Positions 43,611 through 53,666 are shown, counted from the stretch's first letter. The stretch: 64,000 bases of DNA from Gemmatimonadota bacterium (GCA_022826005.1 JAJDVT010000015.1:1-64000); one strand, 5' to 3'. Program-made: numbers and translations. Notes: generated by a model from the sequence alone, not told the origin.

Positions 43611-45061
43611 GCGGCACAGGTGCCGGCCCCTCGAGGGGTGCGGGTGACGGCTTCGCCGGCCGCACAAGTGGCCTCCCCGCGACCGGCCCGGGAGACGCAC
43701 CCGTGAACGCGCGCACCGGAGCTCCTCCGCCCGGCCCGATCCGCCCCTACGCGTTCCCCGGCGTGGAGGAGGGACGGCTGGGCAACGGGATGGAAGTCCG
43801 GTTCCTCCACAGGCTTCCCTTCCCGATCGTGACGGCCATGGTCGTCGTGCGTGCGGGCGAAACCGCGGCGCCGGAGGGCAGCGACGGGCTGGCGGTCCTT
43901 GCCGGCGACGCCCTGGAGGGCGGGACCGCGCACCGGACCAGCCGTCAGCTTGCGAAGGAGCTGGAGGCGATCGGTGCCAGCTTCGGCGTAGCGGCCGGGT
44001 GGGATTCCACCACCGCAGCGCTGTCCTGCATGGCCGACCACCTGCCCGGCGCACTGCCCCTGCTGGCCGAGATGGTGCAGTCGCCCGCCTTCACCGACAC
44101 CGACTTCGAGCGCTACCGGTCGCAGCGCCTGGCGGCGGCGGTGCACCGGAGCATGGACCCGGCCTCGCTGGCGGTGGACGCGCACGCGCGTTTCGTGTTC
44201 GGCGAAGGGGACACCTACGCCAGGCCGCTGGGTGGGACCGAATCCTCCCTGGGGGGCCTTGGTCCCGGCGACGCGCACGCCTTCGTGGCCAACCGCTACG
44301 GTCCTTCGCAGGCGGCCCTGGTGGTCGCGGGTGACCTGGAACCGGCCGATGCGCTGGCCCTTGCGGAGCAGTCCTTCGGCGGATGGAGCCCCGGGGCCGG
44401 ACCCGCGCCGGAGGCGAGGGTTTCGGCGCGCCGGGCGGAACGCTCGGTGCACGTGGTTCACCGGCCCGGGTCGGTCCAGTCGGAGATTCGCGTGGGCCAC
44501 GTCGGGGTGGCGCGATCCGTGGAGGACTACTTCCCGCTGACCGTCCTGAACCTCATCCTGGGTGGCTCTTTTTCCTCCCGTCTCAACCTCAATCTGCGCG
44601 AACGGAACGGCTTCACCTACGGGGTGCGATCCAGCTTCGCTGCGCGCAAGGGACCGGGTCCCTTCGCAGTGTCGACCTCGGTGGAGAACGCGGTTACCGG
44701 CGCCGCCACGGAGGAGATCTTTCGCGAGATCGAGGCGATTGTGGAGCAGGGCCCGACGGGGGAGGAGGTGGAGGCCGCCACCAGCTACCTGGCCGGAGTG
44801 TTTCCGCTGCGGCTGGAGACCACCGGACAGATCGCCTCCCGGGTTGCGGAGATGGTGGTGTATGACCTGCCCGGGGACTACTACCACATGTACCGCGACC
44901 GGGTGCGTGGCGTGACCCGGGCGCAAGCGGCGGAGTCGGCCCGCCGTCACGTCCGGCCCGGCGAGCTGTGCACGGTGGTGGTGGGTAATGCCGACGAGGT
45001 GGCGGGGCCGCTCGAGGCGCTGGGAATCGGCCCGGTCGTCGTGCACCGGGACGACGGCTGA
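43607..45061 (+). CDS. M16 family protein lacking the zinc-binding motif
   Basis: A 484-residue partner of the preceding peptidase. The M16 fold is clear (LGNGMEVRFLHRLPFPIVTAM, LILGGSFSSRLNLNLRERNGFTYGV), but where HxxEH should be, the sequence reads GLAVLAGDALEGG, so it cannot bind zinc and is presumably the substrate-binding half of a heterodimer. The GTG start overlaps the upstream stop (GTGA). Residues 1-50 are Gly/Pro-rich and low complexity. Confidence 0.92.
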   Translation: MSGTGAGPSRGAGDGFAGRTSGLPATGPGDAPVNARTGAPPPGPIRPYAFPGVEEGRLGNGMEVRFLHRLPFPIVTAMVVVRAGETAAPEGSDGLAVLAGDALEGGTAHRTSRQLAKELEAIGASFGVAAGWDSTTAALSCMADHLPGALPLLAEMVQSPAFTDTDFERYRSQRLAAAVHRSMDPASLAVDAHARFVFGEGDTYARPLGGTESSLGGLGPGDAHAFVANRYGPSQAALVVAGDLEPADALALAEQSFGGWSPGAGPAPEARVSARRAERSVHVVHRPGSVQSEIRVGHVGVARSVEDYFPLTVLNLILGGSFSSRLNLNLRERNGFTYGVRSSFAARKGPGPFAVSTSVENAVTGAATEEIFREIEAIVEQGPTGEEVEAATSYLAGVFPLRLETTGQIASRVAEMVVYDLPGDYYHMYRDRVRGVTRAQAAESARRHVRPGELCTVVVGNADEVAGPLEALGIGPVVVHRDDG

Positions 45062-45071
45062 GCGGCGGCGC

Positions 45072-45635
45072 ATGAGCGAGGATCGCCGCGCCCTGTTGAG
45101 CAGCTCTCTCGTGCACGACGGAAGGATCGTGCACCTCAGCGTGGATACGGTACGCTTTCCGGATGGCTCGGTCGGGGAGCTGGAGTTGGTCCGGCACCGG
45201 GGTGCCGCGGCGGTGCTCCCGGTCCTGAGCGCGGCCGACGATCCCGATCCGGAGGTGCTGCTCCTGCGCCAGTACCGCTACGCCGCCGGCGGCGTGATCT
45301 ACGAGGTGCCGGCGGGGATCATCGAGCCGGGCGAGAGCTGGGAGGAGTGCGCGCGGCGCGAACTGGAAGAGGAGGCCGGGGTGCGGGCGGGCAGGCTGGT
45401 GCGGATGACGACCATCCACACGACGCCCGGGTTCACGAACGAAGAGATCCACTTGTACGCGGCCTTCGACCTGGCGCCCGGAGTCGCCGGCACCGACAGC
45501 GACGAGTTCCTCGAGGTGATGCGGAAGCCGCTGAGCGAGGTCCTCAATCTGGTGCGGCGGGGCGAAATCAGTGATGCGAAGACACTCGTCACCGTTCTGT
45601 ACGGCGCGCGCTTCCTTCTCGCGCGGGGTAGCTGA
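45072..45635 (+). CDS. NUDIX hydrolase, ADP-ribose pyrophosphatase-like
   Basis: A 187-residue NUDIX enzyme. The box GIIEPGESWEECARRELEEEAGV is intact; upstream LLLRQYRYAAGGVIYEVPAG and downstream TPGFTNEEIHLYAAFDL match ADP-ribose pyrophosphatases. It starts 10 bases after the M16 gene with weak ribosome-site context (GGCGGCGC). Confidence 0.92.
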   Translation: MSEDRRALLSSSLVHDGRIVHLSVDTVRFPDGSVGELELVRHRGAAAVLPVLSAADDPDPEVLLLRQYRYAAGGVIYEVPAGIIEPGESWEECARRELEEEAGVRAGRLVRMTTIHTTPGFTNEEIHLYAAFDLAPGVAGTDSDEFLEVMRKPLSEVLNLVRRGEISDAKTLVTVLYGARFLLARGS

Positions 45636-45826
45636 TTCGTCCCACCCTGTCGCCTGGATGGGAAGGATTGTCTACGGATTGGGACATCGATGGCCCCCGC
45701 AACCCCGCTTTTTGACCCGCAGACCCTGGCACGGAACGTGCACTACGCAGTGCGCACGTGAGTACAGTGACCGATCCCGGCAGCCTGAAGCCGGATCGGA
45801 AATGCAAGGACAGGAGGGGGGCAACG

Positions 45827-46462
45827 ATGCACGCAAGACAGCTGGTCGCGGAACGGAAGACGGCTGGCGAGACACGGCGCGAGCTCGCGGGACTGACCGA
45901 CAGCCAGGTGGTGCAGTTGTTCCTCGACGGTAAGCAGCGGGCGTTCAGCGAGCTGGTGCGGAGGTACGAGCAGCGTCTCACGAGTTTCATTTTTGGAACA
46001 CTGGGTGATCGCGAGCGTGCCGAGGACCTCGTCCAGGAGACCTTCGTGCGGGTATACCGCCACCTGAAGCGGTTCGACCAGTCGAGGAAGTTCTCCACCT
46101 GGATCTATACCATCGCGGGCAACCTCGCCAAGAACGAACTCCGGAACCGCTCGCGGAACCCGGTCGTCCTCTTCCAGGCGCTGGTGAAGAACTGGGAGTC
46201 CGACTTCCGGCCGCTCGAGTGGGAAGACCCCAAGACCCGTCCCGACGACCTGTACAGGAGACGAGCCCTGCGAGAGAAGGTCCACGAAGCCGTCAGGCAG
46301 CTTACCGAACACCACCGGGTGGTGTTCGTGCTCCGCGAGCTGCACGGGAAGAGCTACGACGAGATCGCACAGATCACCGGCTGCAGCCTGGGCACAGTAA
46401 AGAGCCGGCTCAACCGGGCGCGCAACCACTTCGCGCGCATCATCGCGCCGATGGTGGAGTAG
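45827..46462 (+). CDS. ECF-type RNA polymerase sigma factor
   Basis: A 211-residue group 4 sigma factor. Region 2 is RAFSELVRRYEQRLTSFIF with RAEDLVQETFVRVYRHLKRF and FSTWIYTIAGNLAKNELR; region 4 is LTEHHRVVFVLRELHGKSYDEIA followed by GCSLGTVKSRLNRARNHF. I chose the ATG at 45827 because AGGAGG lies 9 bases upstream; a GTG at 45758 has no ribosome site. A gene with a zinc-finger anti-sigma motif follows 256 bases downstream. Confidence 0.93.
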   Translation: MHARQLVAERKTAGETRRELAGLTDSQVVQLFLDGKQRAFSELVRRYEQRLTSFIFGTLGDRERAEDLVQETFVRVYRHLKRFDQSRKFSTWIYTIAGNLAKNELRNRSRNPVVLFQALVKNWESDFRPLEWEDPKTRPDDLYRRRALREKVHEAVRQLTEHHRVVFVLRELHGKSYDEIAQITGCSLGTVKSRLNRARNHFARIIAPMVE

Positions 46463-46718
46463 CGCGCTCCCACCGCGGTTTGCGGCGTGCGTGGCCCGAC
46501 GCGCCGGCGATGTCGGCGGGTTGGTCCGGGCAGCCGGGTCAGCCCCCCTGCCGCCGGCGAGGGAAGCCCCCTGCCTGCTGATTCTCCCACGATTGGAACC
46601 CTCTGCGTTCTCTGGCGGTATAGTAAATGGCAGCCGGGGTCGTGCGGTGGTATCTTGGCAACGTGGACGAGCGTGGTCGCTCCCACCGGTTGCCGTCCCG
46701 GACTGCGGTGGGACACCA
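46463..46718 (+). promoter_or_regulatory. Sigma/anti-sigma intergenic region with possible ECF-type promoter
   Basis: The 256-base gap contains GGAACC at 46595 followed after 17 bases by TATAGT at 46618. GGAAC is the classic ECF -35 motif, so the downstream gene could be under its own sigma; the -10 is closer to the housekeeping type. Nothing else recognised. Confidence 0.3.
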
Positions 46719-47327
46719 ATGGGACACACCTCGCGTTCGGAGTTCAGAATCTTGCTCAAGGCTTTTTCAGTCGGGAGGCACTCGGGTCGCCGGGAGGCCG
46801 GCGGCTCACGGGCCTGTCGCCGCTGGTTCATCGCACTCTATTCGGACTACCGGGACGACCGGCTCGACGCGGACACGCGCGCCGATGTGATCGCCCATAT
46901 GGCGGAATGTGCCTCGTGCCGCCGGTACGACAGGGTGATCCGCACGGGAGTCGCGGTTCTGCGGGACTCCGTCGGCACGGATTCCGGTGCGCTCGTCGCC
47001 CACGGGGAGGAGCATGACGGTGCCTGCCGGAACACCGCACGGCGGTCCGAACCGGTGGCCTCGGGGATAGCCGTGGCGTCCACGCTACTGGTCATCGCGC
47101 TGAACGGGGTTTCTTCCTGGGCTCCGGCGCTCACACCCGTACCCCCCGAGGTGGAGGTCCCCCCGGCCGTCGCGGCCGCGCCTTCGCCAAAGGGCGCGCC
47201 GGTCTCTTTCCCGGTACCGCCGCTGCCGCGTGTCCCCCTGCCTGGCCCGGAGCCGGGCGATCCGGACGGCGATGTCTACCCGCCGCAAACCCGGACCTCC
47301 GGGGTGGTGTCGGTCGATCCTGACTGA
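46719..47327 (+). CDS. Putative zinc-finger anti-sigma factor
   Basis: A 202-residue protein. The N-terminal part has DTRADVIAHMAECASCRRYD, an H-x3-C-x2-C zf-HC2 motif typical of ZAS anti-sigma factors. A single hydrophobic segment (VASGIAVASTLLVIALNGVSSW) follows, then a Pro/Val-rich periplasmic tail. Placement after an ECF sigma gene supports the assignment, although the 256-base gap is unusual for such pairs. Start ATG 46719 with GGTGGGA upstream. Confidence 0.7.
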   Translation: MGHTSRSEFRILLKAFSVGRHSGRREAGGSRACRRWFIALYSDYRDDRLDADTRADVIAHMAECASCRRYDRVIRTGVAVLRDSVGTDSGALVAHGEEHDGACRNTARRSEPVASGIAVASTLLVIALNGVSSWAPALTPVPPEVEVPPAVAAAPSPKGAPVSFPVPPLPRVPLPGPEPGDPDGDVYPPQTRTSGVVSVDPD

Positions 47328-47433
47328 GAGGCCGTGAACTTGCTTCCGCGCGTGAGCCGGCCTGCTCGCGCGAGCCGCATGGCCGGCGCGTCCCGCTTGC
47401 GGTTGGTGAGCCCCTCCCGGTGCGCAGGATTCC

Positions 47434-48444
47434 ATGACCGCGTTGCTTCCTGAGGCGATCCGGGACGCAAGAGAAGGAGGCGTCTTCTTTCTCCACGGCG
47501 GCGACGAGTATCGCAAGTCCGTGTCCGCGAAGTTCCTGGTGGATCGCTTCGCCGATGCGGCGACCCGTGATTTCAACCTCGATCGCCTGCACGGCTCGGA
47601 GGTGACCGTGGAGCAGCTGGCGTCGGTCATTGCGACGCCCCCGATGATGGCGGAGTGGCGGGTGGTGCACGTCCGGGAGGTGGAGGCGCTGGCCGGGAGC
47701 CCCAGGGCGCGCAAGGTCGTTCTGGAGACCGCGAAGAATCCGCCACCGGGACTCGTGCTGATCCTCCAGGGCACGGTACCTGCGCGGTCGAAGGCCCGCT
47801 TCTACCCGGATCTGCGCCGGGTGGCTCGTTCGGTCGAATTCAAGCCGGTTCCGGCCGACGGAATGCCGGCGTGGCTGGTCTCGTGGGCACGCGAAGATGC
47901 CGGGGTCGTGGTGGAGTTGGAGGCGGCGCAGCAGCTCGCGGGGGCCGTGGGAACGGACCTGGGCGTACTGACTCAGGAGGTGCGCAAGCTCGCCGAGATG
48001 GTGGGCGATGGCCCTGTCGACACGGACGCGGTGCGCAGGGGCGGGATCCGGCTTCCCCGGCAGGACCGGTGGGCGTGGTTCGACCTGGTGGGGGGACGCC
48101 GGATCCGGGAGGCGGTGGAAGGGCTGCCCATCCTGCTGCAGCAGGGCGAGACCGCGGTCGGGCTGGTGATCTCGCTTTCGGTTCATCTGCTCAGGCTGGG
48201 CGTTGCCGTGGAGGGCGGGAGCCGGGCGCTGCAGGAGGTGCTCCCGCCCTGGCAGCGCTTCGCCGCGCGCAGGCTCATGGCGCAGGCGCGACTCTGGAAC
48301 CGCGCCGAGCTGGTGAGCGCGGTGCGGGGTCTTCGCCGCCTGGACCAGCTCCTCAAGGCCAGCGCGATCGACAACGAGGTGCTGGTGGAAGAGTGGCTCC
48401 ACGGCCTGGTCGTGCGGCCGCGGGATTCGGCCGGGGCCGCGTAG
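47434..48444 (+). CDS. holA: DNA polymerase III subunit delta
   Basis: A 336-residue clamp-loader subunit that opens the beta clamp. Typical landmarks are GVFFLHGGDEYRKSVSAKFLVD at the N-terminus, WRVVHVREVEAL, and the helical collar region LLQQGETAVGLVISLSVHLLRL with RLDQLLKASAI at the C-terminus. Sequence conservation in HolA is low, but domain order and length match. The P-type ATPase gene begins 6 bases after its stop. Confidence 0.9.
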   Translation: MTALLPEAIRDAREGGVFFLHGGDEYRKSVSAKFLVDRFADAATRDFNLDRLHGSEVTVEQLASVIATPPMMAEWRVVHVREVEALAGSPRARKVVLETAKNPPPGLVLILQGTVPARSKARFYPDLRRVARSVEFKPVPADGMPAWLVSWAREDAGVVVELEAAQQLAGAVGTDLGVLTQEVRKLAEMVGDGPVDTDAVRRGGIRLPRQDRWAWFDLVGGRRIREAVEGLPILLQQGETAVGLVISLSVHLLRLGVAVEGGSRALQEVLPPWQRFAARRLMAQARLWNRAELVSAVRGLRRLDQLLKASAIDNEVLVEEWLHGLVVRPRDSAGAA

Positions 48445-48450
48445 CAGTCG

Positions 48451-50781
48451 GTGGACGGCTCCGCGCCAGGTGTCGGAAGCGGCATGGGACCGGCTGCGGC
48501 GTCGGCTGGCCGGGACCGCCAATCGGCGGAGAACGCGGCCGAGGTACAGCTCCGCATTCGCGGGATGCACTGTGCGTCGTGCGTGACTTCGGTGGAGCGG
48601 GCGCTGGCCGGCGTGGAGGGGGTGGCCGGGGCGAGCGTGAATCTGGTGGACGAACTCGCGCGGGTCCGGTTGCCTGGTGGGGAGGGCGACCGGGACGCGC
48701 TGGTGCGTGCTGTGGCGGATGCCGGGTACGGCGCCGAGGTCCTCGCCGGGACCGGGGCCGCACAGGAGGCTGCCCGCGCCCGCGACGCCGAGCGCGACGC
48801 CGAATACCGGGACCTGATGCGGCGCTTTCTCGTGGGGCTCGTGTGCGGGGTCCCGGTGGTGGCGATCGGCCACTGGGAGATGATCCCGGGGTTGCCGGTG
48901 CTGGCCGGGGAGACGCTCCGCGCGGCCTGGATCCTCTCCGGCCTCCTCACCCTGCCGATCGTCCTGTACGTCGGGAGGCGGTTCTACACGGGAGCCTGGC
49001 ACCTAGCACGGCGGGGATCGGCGAACATGGACACCCTCGTCGCGCTCGGGACCGGCGCGGCGTGGATCTACTCGACGGCGGCAGTCGCGCTGCCGGACCT
49101 CTTCCCGGCGCAGAGCGGCCGCCCCTTCTACGAGGCCGTCGCGGCGGTGATCACGCTGGTCGTCCTCGGCCAGGCCATCGAGTCCCGCGCCCGGGGGCGG
49201 ACCGATCGCGCGCTGAGGGCCCTCTTCGATCTCGCACCCGAGACCGCCGACCGGGTCGCGTCGGAAGGCACCGAGACGGTACCGGTCTCGAAGGTTCGCA
49301 CCGGCGACCTCCTCCTCGTCCGTCCCGGCGCGCGCATCCCCGTCGACGCGGAGGTCGTGAGCGGCGAGTCGGAGGTGGACGAGTCGATGCTCACGGGCGA
49401 AAGCATGCCGGTTGCCCGCGGCCCCGGGGAGGCGGTAGTTGGCGGATCGCTCAACACCACCGGAGCGCTCACCGTGCGGGCGACGCGGGTGGGTGCCGAC
49501 ACCGTGCTCGCCCGCATCGCCGGGATGGTGCGGCGGGCGCAGGGCAGCAAGCTGCCCATCCAGCGTACGGTCGACGTGGTGTCGGGGCGCTTCGTGCCCG
49601 TGGTGGTGCTGGTCGCCGCTATCACCTTCGCCGCCTGGCATGCGCTGGGGCCGGAGCCGCGTCTCGCCCTTGCCACCGTGAGCGCGGTCTCGGTGCTGGT
49701 GATCGCGTGCCCCTGCGCGCTGGGCCTCGCCACACCGATTTCGGTCATGATCGCGATAGGCAAGGCGGCCTCGCATGGGGTGCTGGTCCGCGACGGTGAC
49801 GCGCTCCAGCGGGCCCGCAAGGTGGACACGGTCGTACTGGACAAGACCGGCACCCTTACGCTGGGCAGGCCGGCGGTGACCTTCGCGGAGGCCGCGGCGG
49901 GTTTCGGGGTGCGGGAGTTCGTGGGGATCGCCGCGTCGGTAGAGGCGCTGTCGGAACATCCGGTGGCGCGTGCGATCGCGGAGCATGCGCGGGCCGAGGG
50001 GGTGCCGCTCCGGGAGGCGCGGCACTTCGCCGCGCACCCGGGGCGGGGCGCCTCGGCGGTGGTGGACGGGAAGAGGGTTCTCGTGGGGTCGCCGCCGTTT
50101 CTGGAGGGGGCCGGGGTCGGCACCGCGGCGGTGGACGCGCATCTCGGGCGCGTTGCCGCCGAGGGGGCGACGCCGGTGGTGGTGGCGGTGGGGGGGGTGG
50201 TGGCGGGGGTGGCCGGGGTGGCGGATACGGTGCGCCCGGGGGCGCGGGAGGCGGTGGCCGGGCTGGCGCACCGGGGGGTGGAGGTCATGATGCTCACGGG
50301 GGACGGGCAGGCCGCGGCAGAGCGGGTCGCGGGGTTGACCGGGGTTGGGCGGGTACGTGCGCGGGTGAGCCCGGAGAAAAAGGCGCGTGCGGTCCAGGCC
50401 CTGCAGGACGAGGGGAGGGTGGTGGCGATGGTAGGCGACGGGATCAACGACGCCCCCGCCCTGGCGACGGCCGACGTGGGGATCGCGATGGGGAGCGGGA
50501 CCGACGTGGCGCTCCTCACCGGAGACGTGGCGCTCATGGGGGACTCCCTTCGCGGCGTGGACACCCTGCTCCGGATCTCCGGGGCGACGCACCGCAACAT
50601 CGTCCAGAACCTCTTCGGCGCCTTCATCTACAACGTGATCGGCATTCCGGTGGCGGCCGGCGCCCTCTACCCGGCGCTGGGCCTGCGCCTTTCCCCTATG
50701 ATTGCGGGGGCCGCGATGGCGCTCAGCTCCGTCACCGTGGTGGCGAACGCGAACCGGCTGCGGCGCTACCGGCCCGGCTGA
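48451..50781 (+). CDS. Heavy-metal (copper-type) translocating P-type ATPase
   Basis: A 776-residue P1B ATPase. One HMA domain with IRGMHCASCVTSVERAL (CxxC) lies near residue 36; about eight membrane helices include the ion-pore ACPCALGLATP. The actuator TGES is in DESMLTGESMPV, the phosphorylation site in VLDKTGTLTLGRP, the SEHPVARAI motif in the N domain, and MVGDGINDAPAL in the hinge. CPC plus the MAGAAMALSSVTVVANANRLR-like C-terminal helix (here GAAMALSSVTVVANA) fit Cu(I) exporters (CopA). Start GTG 48451; ATG 48484 is an alternative. Confidence 0.93.
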   Translation: MDGSAPGVGSGMGPAAASAGRDRQSAENAAEVQLRIRGMHCASCVTSVERALAGVEGVAGASVNLVDELARVRLPGGEGDRDALVRAVADAGYGAEVLAGTGAAQEAARARDAERDAEYRDLMRRFLVGLVCGVPVVAIGHWEMIPGLPVLAGETLRAAWILSGLLTLPIVLYVGRRFYTGAWHLARRGSANMDTLVALGTGAAWIYSTAAVALPDLFPAQSGRPFYEAVAAVITLVVLGQAIESRARGRTDRALRALFDLAPETADRVASEGTETVPVSKVRTGDLLLVRPGARIPVDAEVVSGESEVDESMLTGESMPVARGPGEAVVGGSLNTTGALTVRATRVGADTVLARIAGMVRRAQGSKLPIQRTVDVVSGRFVPVVVLVAAITFAAWHALGPEPRLALATVSAVSVLVIACPCALGLATPISVMIAIGKAASHGVLVRDGDALQRARKVDTVVLDKTGTLTLGRPAVTFAEAAAGFGVREFVGIAASVEALSEHPVARAIAEHARAEGVPLREARHFAAHPGRGASAVVDGKRVLVGSPPFLEGAGVGTAAVDAHLGRVAAEGATPVVVAVGGVVAGVAGVADTVRPGAREAVAGLAHRGVEVMMLTGDGQAAAERVAGLTGVGRVRARVSPEKKARAVQALQDEGRVVAMVGDGINDAPALATADVGIAMGSGTDVALLTGDVALMGDSLRGVDTLLRISGATHRNIVQNLFGAFIYNVIGIPVAAGALYPALGLRLSPMIAGAAMALSSVTVVANANRLRRYRPG

Positions 50782-51038
50782 CGGCGCGGCGTTGCGCCGG
50801 TCGCCGCGGGTACGGAGCACCGCGGCTCAGCGCGGATCAATCGGCTCCCGAATGCAGCGGGGACATTTTCCACGGGCGGCTCGCGACCGGCCATCCGCCA
50901 GCGGGAAGGCGGTGGGCCGTTGATCCGGTGACGCGCCCGCGGTATCGTTCCGTCTACCTTCTTCCGGCAGGAGCGGCCCGGCTCGGCAAGGGGCAGGGCG
51001 GGGCGGTTCTCCCGTCCGCGCGCGAGCACCCCATCGCC
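50782..51038. other. 257-base gap upstream of mutS
   Basis: Contains a TACCTT box at 50955-50960 preceded by CCGTC, resembling the ones before rplS and blaI, but with no TTG at the right distance. No RNA gene or ORF recognised. The mutS frame is open from 50928, so part of this could be coding if a GTG there were used. Confidence 0.35.
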
Positions 51039-53666
51039 TTGGCAAAGCAACCGACCAGCGCTTTCGACACACCGCTCATGAGGCAATGGCGGGAGATCAA
51101 ATCCCGCAACCGCGACTCGCTCGTGTTTTTCCGGGTGGGGGACTTCTACGAGCTGTTTTGCGAGGACGCCGAGGAGGGAGCCCGCCTGCTCGGCCTTACG
51201 CTGACTTCGCGCAACAACGGCGCCGCGGAAGAAGTGCCTCTTGCCGGTGTTCCCGCTAAGGCGCTGGACGAGTACGTTGCGCGTCTGGTGAAGCTCGGCA
51301 GGCGCGTCGCGATCTGCGAGCAGATGGAAGATCCGGCGGAAGCCCGGGGCATCGTGCGGCGCGAAGTCGTGGAGACGGTGACGCCCGGGACCGTCGTTGC
51401 CGACGCGCTCCTGGAGGCCAGGCGGAACAACTTCATCGTCTCGCTGGTGCCGGCCGGCGAGGGGGTGGGGGTGGCGGCCATGGACGTCTCCACCGGCCAG
51501 CTCTCGGTCCTGGAAACCGCGCGCGCCGGGGTGGACGACGAGCTCGAACGGCTGGGTCCCCGGGAGATCCTGGTCCCGGAGTCGGGCGATCTGCCGCTGG
51601 AGGCCGGTCCGGCGCCGGTCCGTACGGCGCGTCCCGCCTGGCTCTTCGACCTCGAGACGGCGCGGCAGGAGCTGGTGAGGCGCTACGGCGTGCTTTCGCT
51701 CGACGGCTTCGGCTTCGAGTCGGGGGACGAGCTGCTGATCCGTGCGGCCGGCGCGCTCGTCGCATACGTCGAGGAGATCAGGCCCGGGGCGGCGGAACAC
51801 CTTCGCGCTCCCGCGATCCAGCGTCCCGGAGCGACGATGGCGCTGGACGCGATGACCCGCCGCAACCTCGAACTCGTGGAGCCCCTGCGGCCCCACGACG
51901 GTGACGCGTCGCTGCTTTCGGTGCTGGACCGGGCGCGCTCGCCGATGGGCGCGCGCCTCCTGCGCAACTGGCTGCTCGCCCCGCTCGTCGACCTCAAGGA
52001 GATCTGGAGGCGCCAGGGCGGTGTGGCCGAGCTCTTCGATTCGACCACGATGCGCGGGCGCATCCGGGACGCGCTGGGCTCCATCCGGGATCTGGACCGC
52101 CTCGGCACCAAGCTGGGCTCCGGCCGCGCGGGCCCCCGGGAGCTGCTGGCGCTCGCCGAGTCGATCCGCCAGCTGCCCGCGGTTGTCCAGGCGGGAGAGG
52201 CGCTGGAGAGCGACATTCTGGCGGAGCTGACTGGCGGACTGGATCTGCTGGACGACATCGAGGTGCGCATCGCGGAGGCCATCGCCGCCGATGCACCCCA
52301 GGCAATGGCCGACGGCGGTGTCATCCGCAGGGGCTTCAGCGAGAAGCTGGACGAGCTCAGGGACCTCCGCGACGGTGCTTTGGAGTTCATCTCGTCGCTA
52401 CAGGCCAGCGAGCGCGAACGGACGGGGATCGCATCGCTGAAGGTCGGCTACAACAAGGTCTTCGGCTACTACCTGGAGGTGACCAGGCCAAACCTGTCGC
52501 GCGTGCCGGACCGCTTCCTCCGGAAGCAGACGCTGTCGAACGCGGAACGCTTCTTCACCCCGGAACTCAAGGAGTGGGAAGAAAAGGTTCTGGGGGCCGA
52601 GGACGAGATCGCCCGCCTGGAACAGAGCCTATTCCTGAGAGTGCGCGCGGAACTGGCCTTCTCCGTCCCGCGGATTCAGGAGACCAGCCGCCGCATCGCT
52701 GTCGTGGACGTGCTTGCCACATTTGCGGAAGTGGCCGCCGGGCGCGGCTACACGCGTCCGCGGGTGGACGACGGGTTCGCGCTGGAGATTGTTGCGGGGC
52801 GGCACCCGGTGGTCGAAACCATGATGCCGGCGAGCGACTTCATCCCGAACGACCTGTGCCTCGGCGAGGAAGGGCGGATCGTGATCCTCACCGGTCCGAA
52901 CATGGCCGGAAAGAGCACGGTACTGCGCCAGGCGGGGCTGATCCAGATCCTGGCCCAGACGGGCTCGTTCGTCCCGGCCGAGCGGGCGCGCCTCGGCATC
53001 TGCGACCGGGTCTTCACCCGGGTGGGCGCCTCGGACAACCTCGCGCGCGGCCAGTCCACCTTCATGGTCGAGATGAACGAGACCGCCGCGATCCTGAACT
53101 CGGCCACCGGCCGGAGCCTCGTCCTGCTCGACGAGATCGGGCGCGGCACCTCCACCTACGACGGCGTGTCCATCGCATGGGCGGTCACCGAGCACCTGCA
53201 CGACCACCTCGGGGCCAAGGCTGTCTTCGCCACCCATTACCACGAGCTCACCCGGCTCGGAGACCTGCTGCCCGGTGTGCGCAATCTCAACGTGGCGGTG
53301 CGGGAGACCGATGGCGGGATCGTCTTCCTGCGGCGTCTGGAGGAGGGAGGGGCGGACCGGTCGTACGGCATCCAGGTGGCGCGGCTTGCGGGGCTTCCGT
53401 CCTCCCTGATCGAGCGAGCGATGGAACTTCTGACCGACCTGGAGGGAAGACATTCAGGGGGGGACTCCGAAGCTGGCCTGCGAACGGGGGGCCCGTCGGA
53501 TCGGCGTCACGCGGATCAGCGGCAGCTGTCGCTGTTCGAGGCGCCCCACCCGGTTGTGCGGCGGCTCCGCAAGCTGGATCCGGACAGGGTGACGCCGCTG
53601 GAGGCCCTGCGCATCCTGTATGACCTGCGAACCGAAGCAGGAGGGAACAAGGGGGACGGTGAATGA
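51039..53666 (+). CDS. mutS: DNA mismatch repair protein MutS
   Basis: An 875-residue mismatch sensor. The mismatch-reading FxE is in VFFRVGDFYELFCED; the connector and lever domains follow, and the ATPase has Walker A GPNMAGKSTVLRQ, RVGASDNLARGQSTFMVEM, Walker B LVLLDEIGRGTSTYDG and FATHYHELTRL. I placed the start at the TTG at 51039 (AKQPTSAFDTPLMRQW fits the MutS N-terminus), because the upstream in-frame stretch is Gly/Arg-rich and unlike the family. It overlaps the next gene by four bases (ATGA). No mutL is in the window. Confidence 0.95.
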   Translation: MAKQPTSAFDTPLMRQWREIKSRNRDSLVFFRVGDFYELFCEDAEEGARLLGLTLTSRNNGAAEEVPLAGVPAKALDEYVARLVKLGRRVAICEQMEDPAEARGIVRREVVETVTPGTVVADALLEARRNNFIVSLVPAGEGVGVAAMDVSTGQLSVLETARAGVDDELERLGPREILVPESGDLPLEAGPAPVRTARPAWLFDLETARQELVRRYGVLSLDGFGFESGDELLIRAAGALVAYVEEIRPGAAEHLRAPAIQRPGATMALDAMTRRNLELVEPLRPHDGDASLLSVLDRARSPMGARLLRNWLLAPLVDLKEIWRRQGGVAELFDSTTMRGRIRDALGSIRDLDRLGTKLGSGRAGPRELLALAESIRQLPAVVQAGEALESDILAELTGGLDLLDDIEVRIAEAIAADAPQAMADGGVIRRGFSEKLDELRDLRDGALEFISSLQASERERTGIASLKVGYNKVFGYYLEVTRPNLSRVPDRFLRKQTLSNAERFFTPELKEWEEKVLGAEDEIARLEQSLFLRVRAELAFSVPRIQETSRRIAVVDVLATFAEVAAGRGYTRPRVDDGFALEIVAGRHPVVETMMPASDFIPNDLCLGEEGRIVILTGPNMAGKSTVLRQAGLIQILAQTGSFVPAERARLGICDRVFTRVGASDNLARGQSTFMVEMNETAAILNSATGRSLVLLDEIGRGTSTYDGVSIAWAVTEHLHDHLGAKAVFATHYHELTRLGDLLPGVRNLNVAVRETDGGIVFLRRLEEGGADRSYGIQVARLAGLPSSLIERAMELLTDLEGRHSGGDSEAGLRTGGPSDRRHADQRQLSLFEAPHPVVRRLRKLDPDRVTPLEALRILYDLRTEAGGNKGDGE

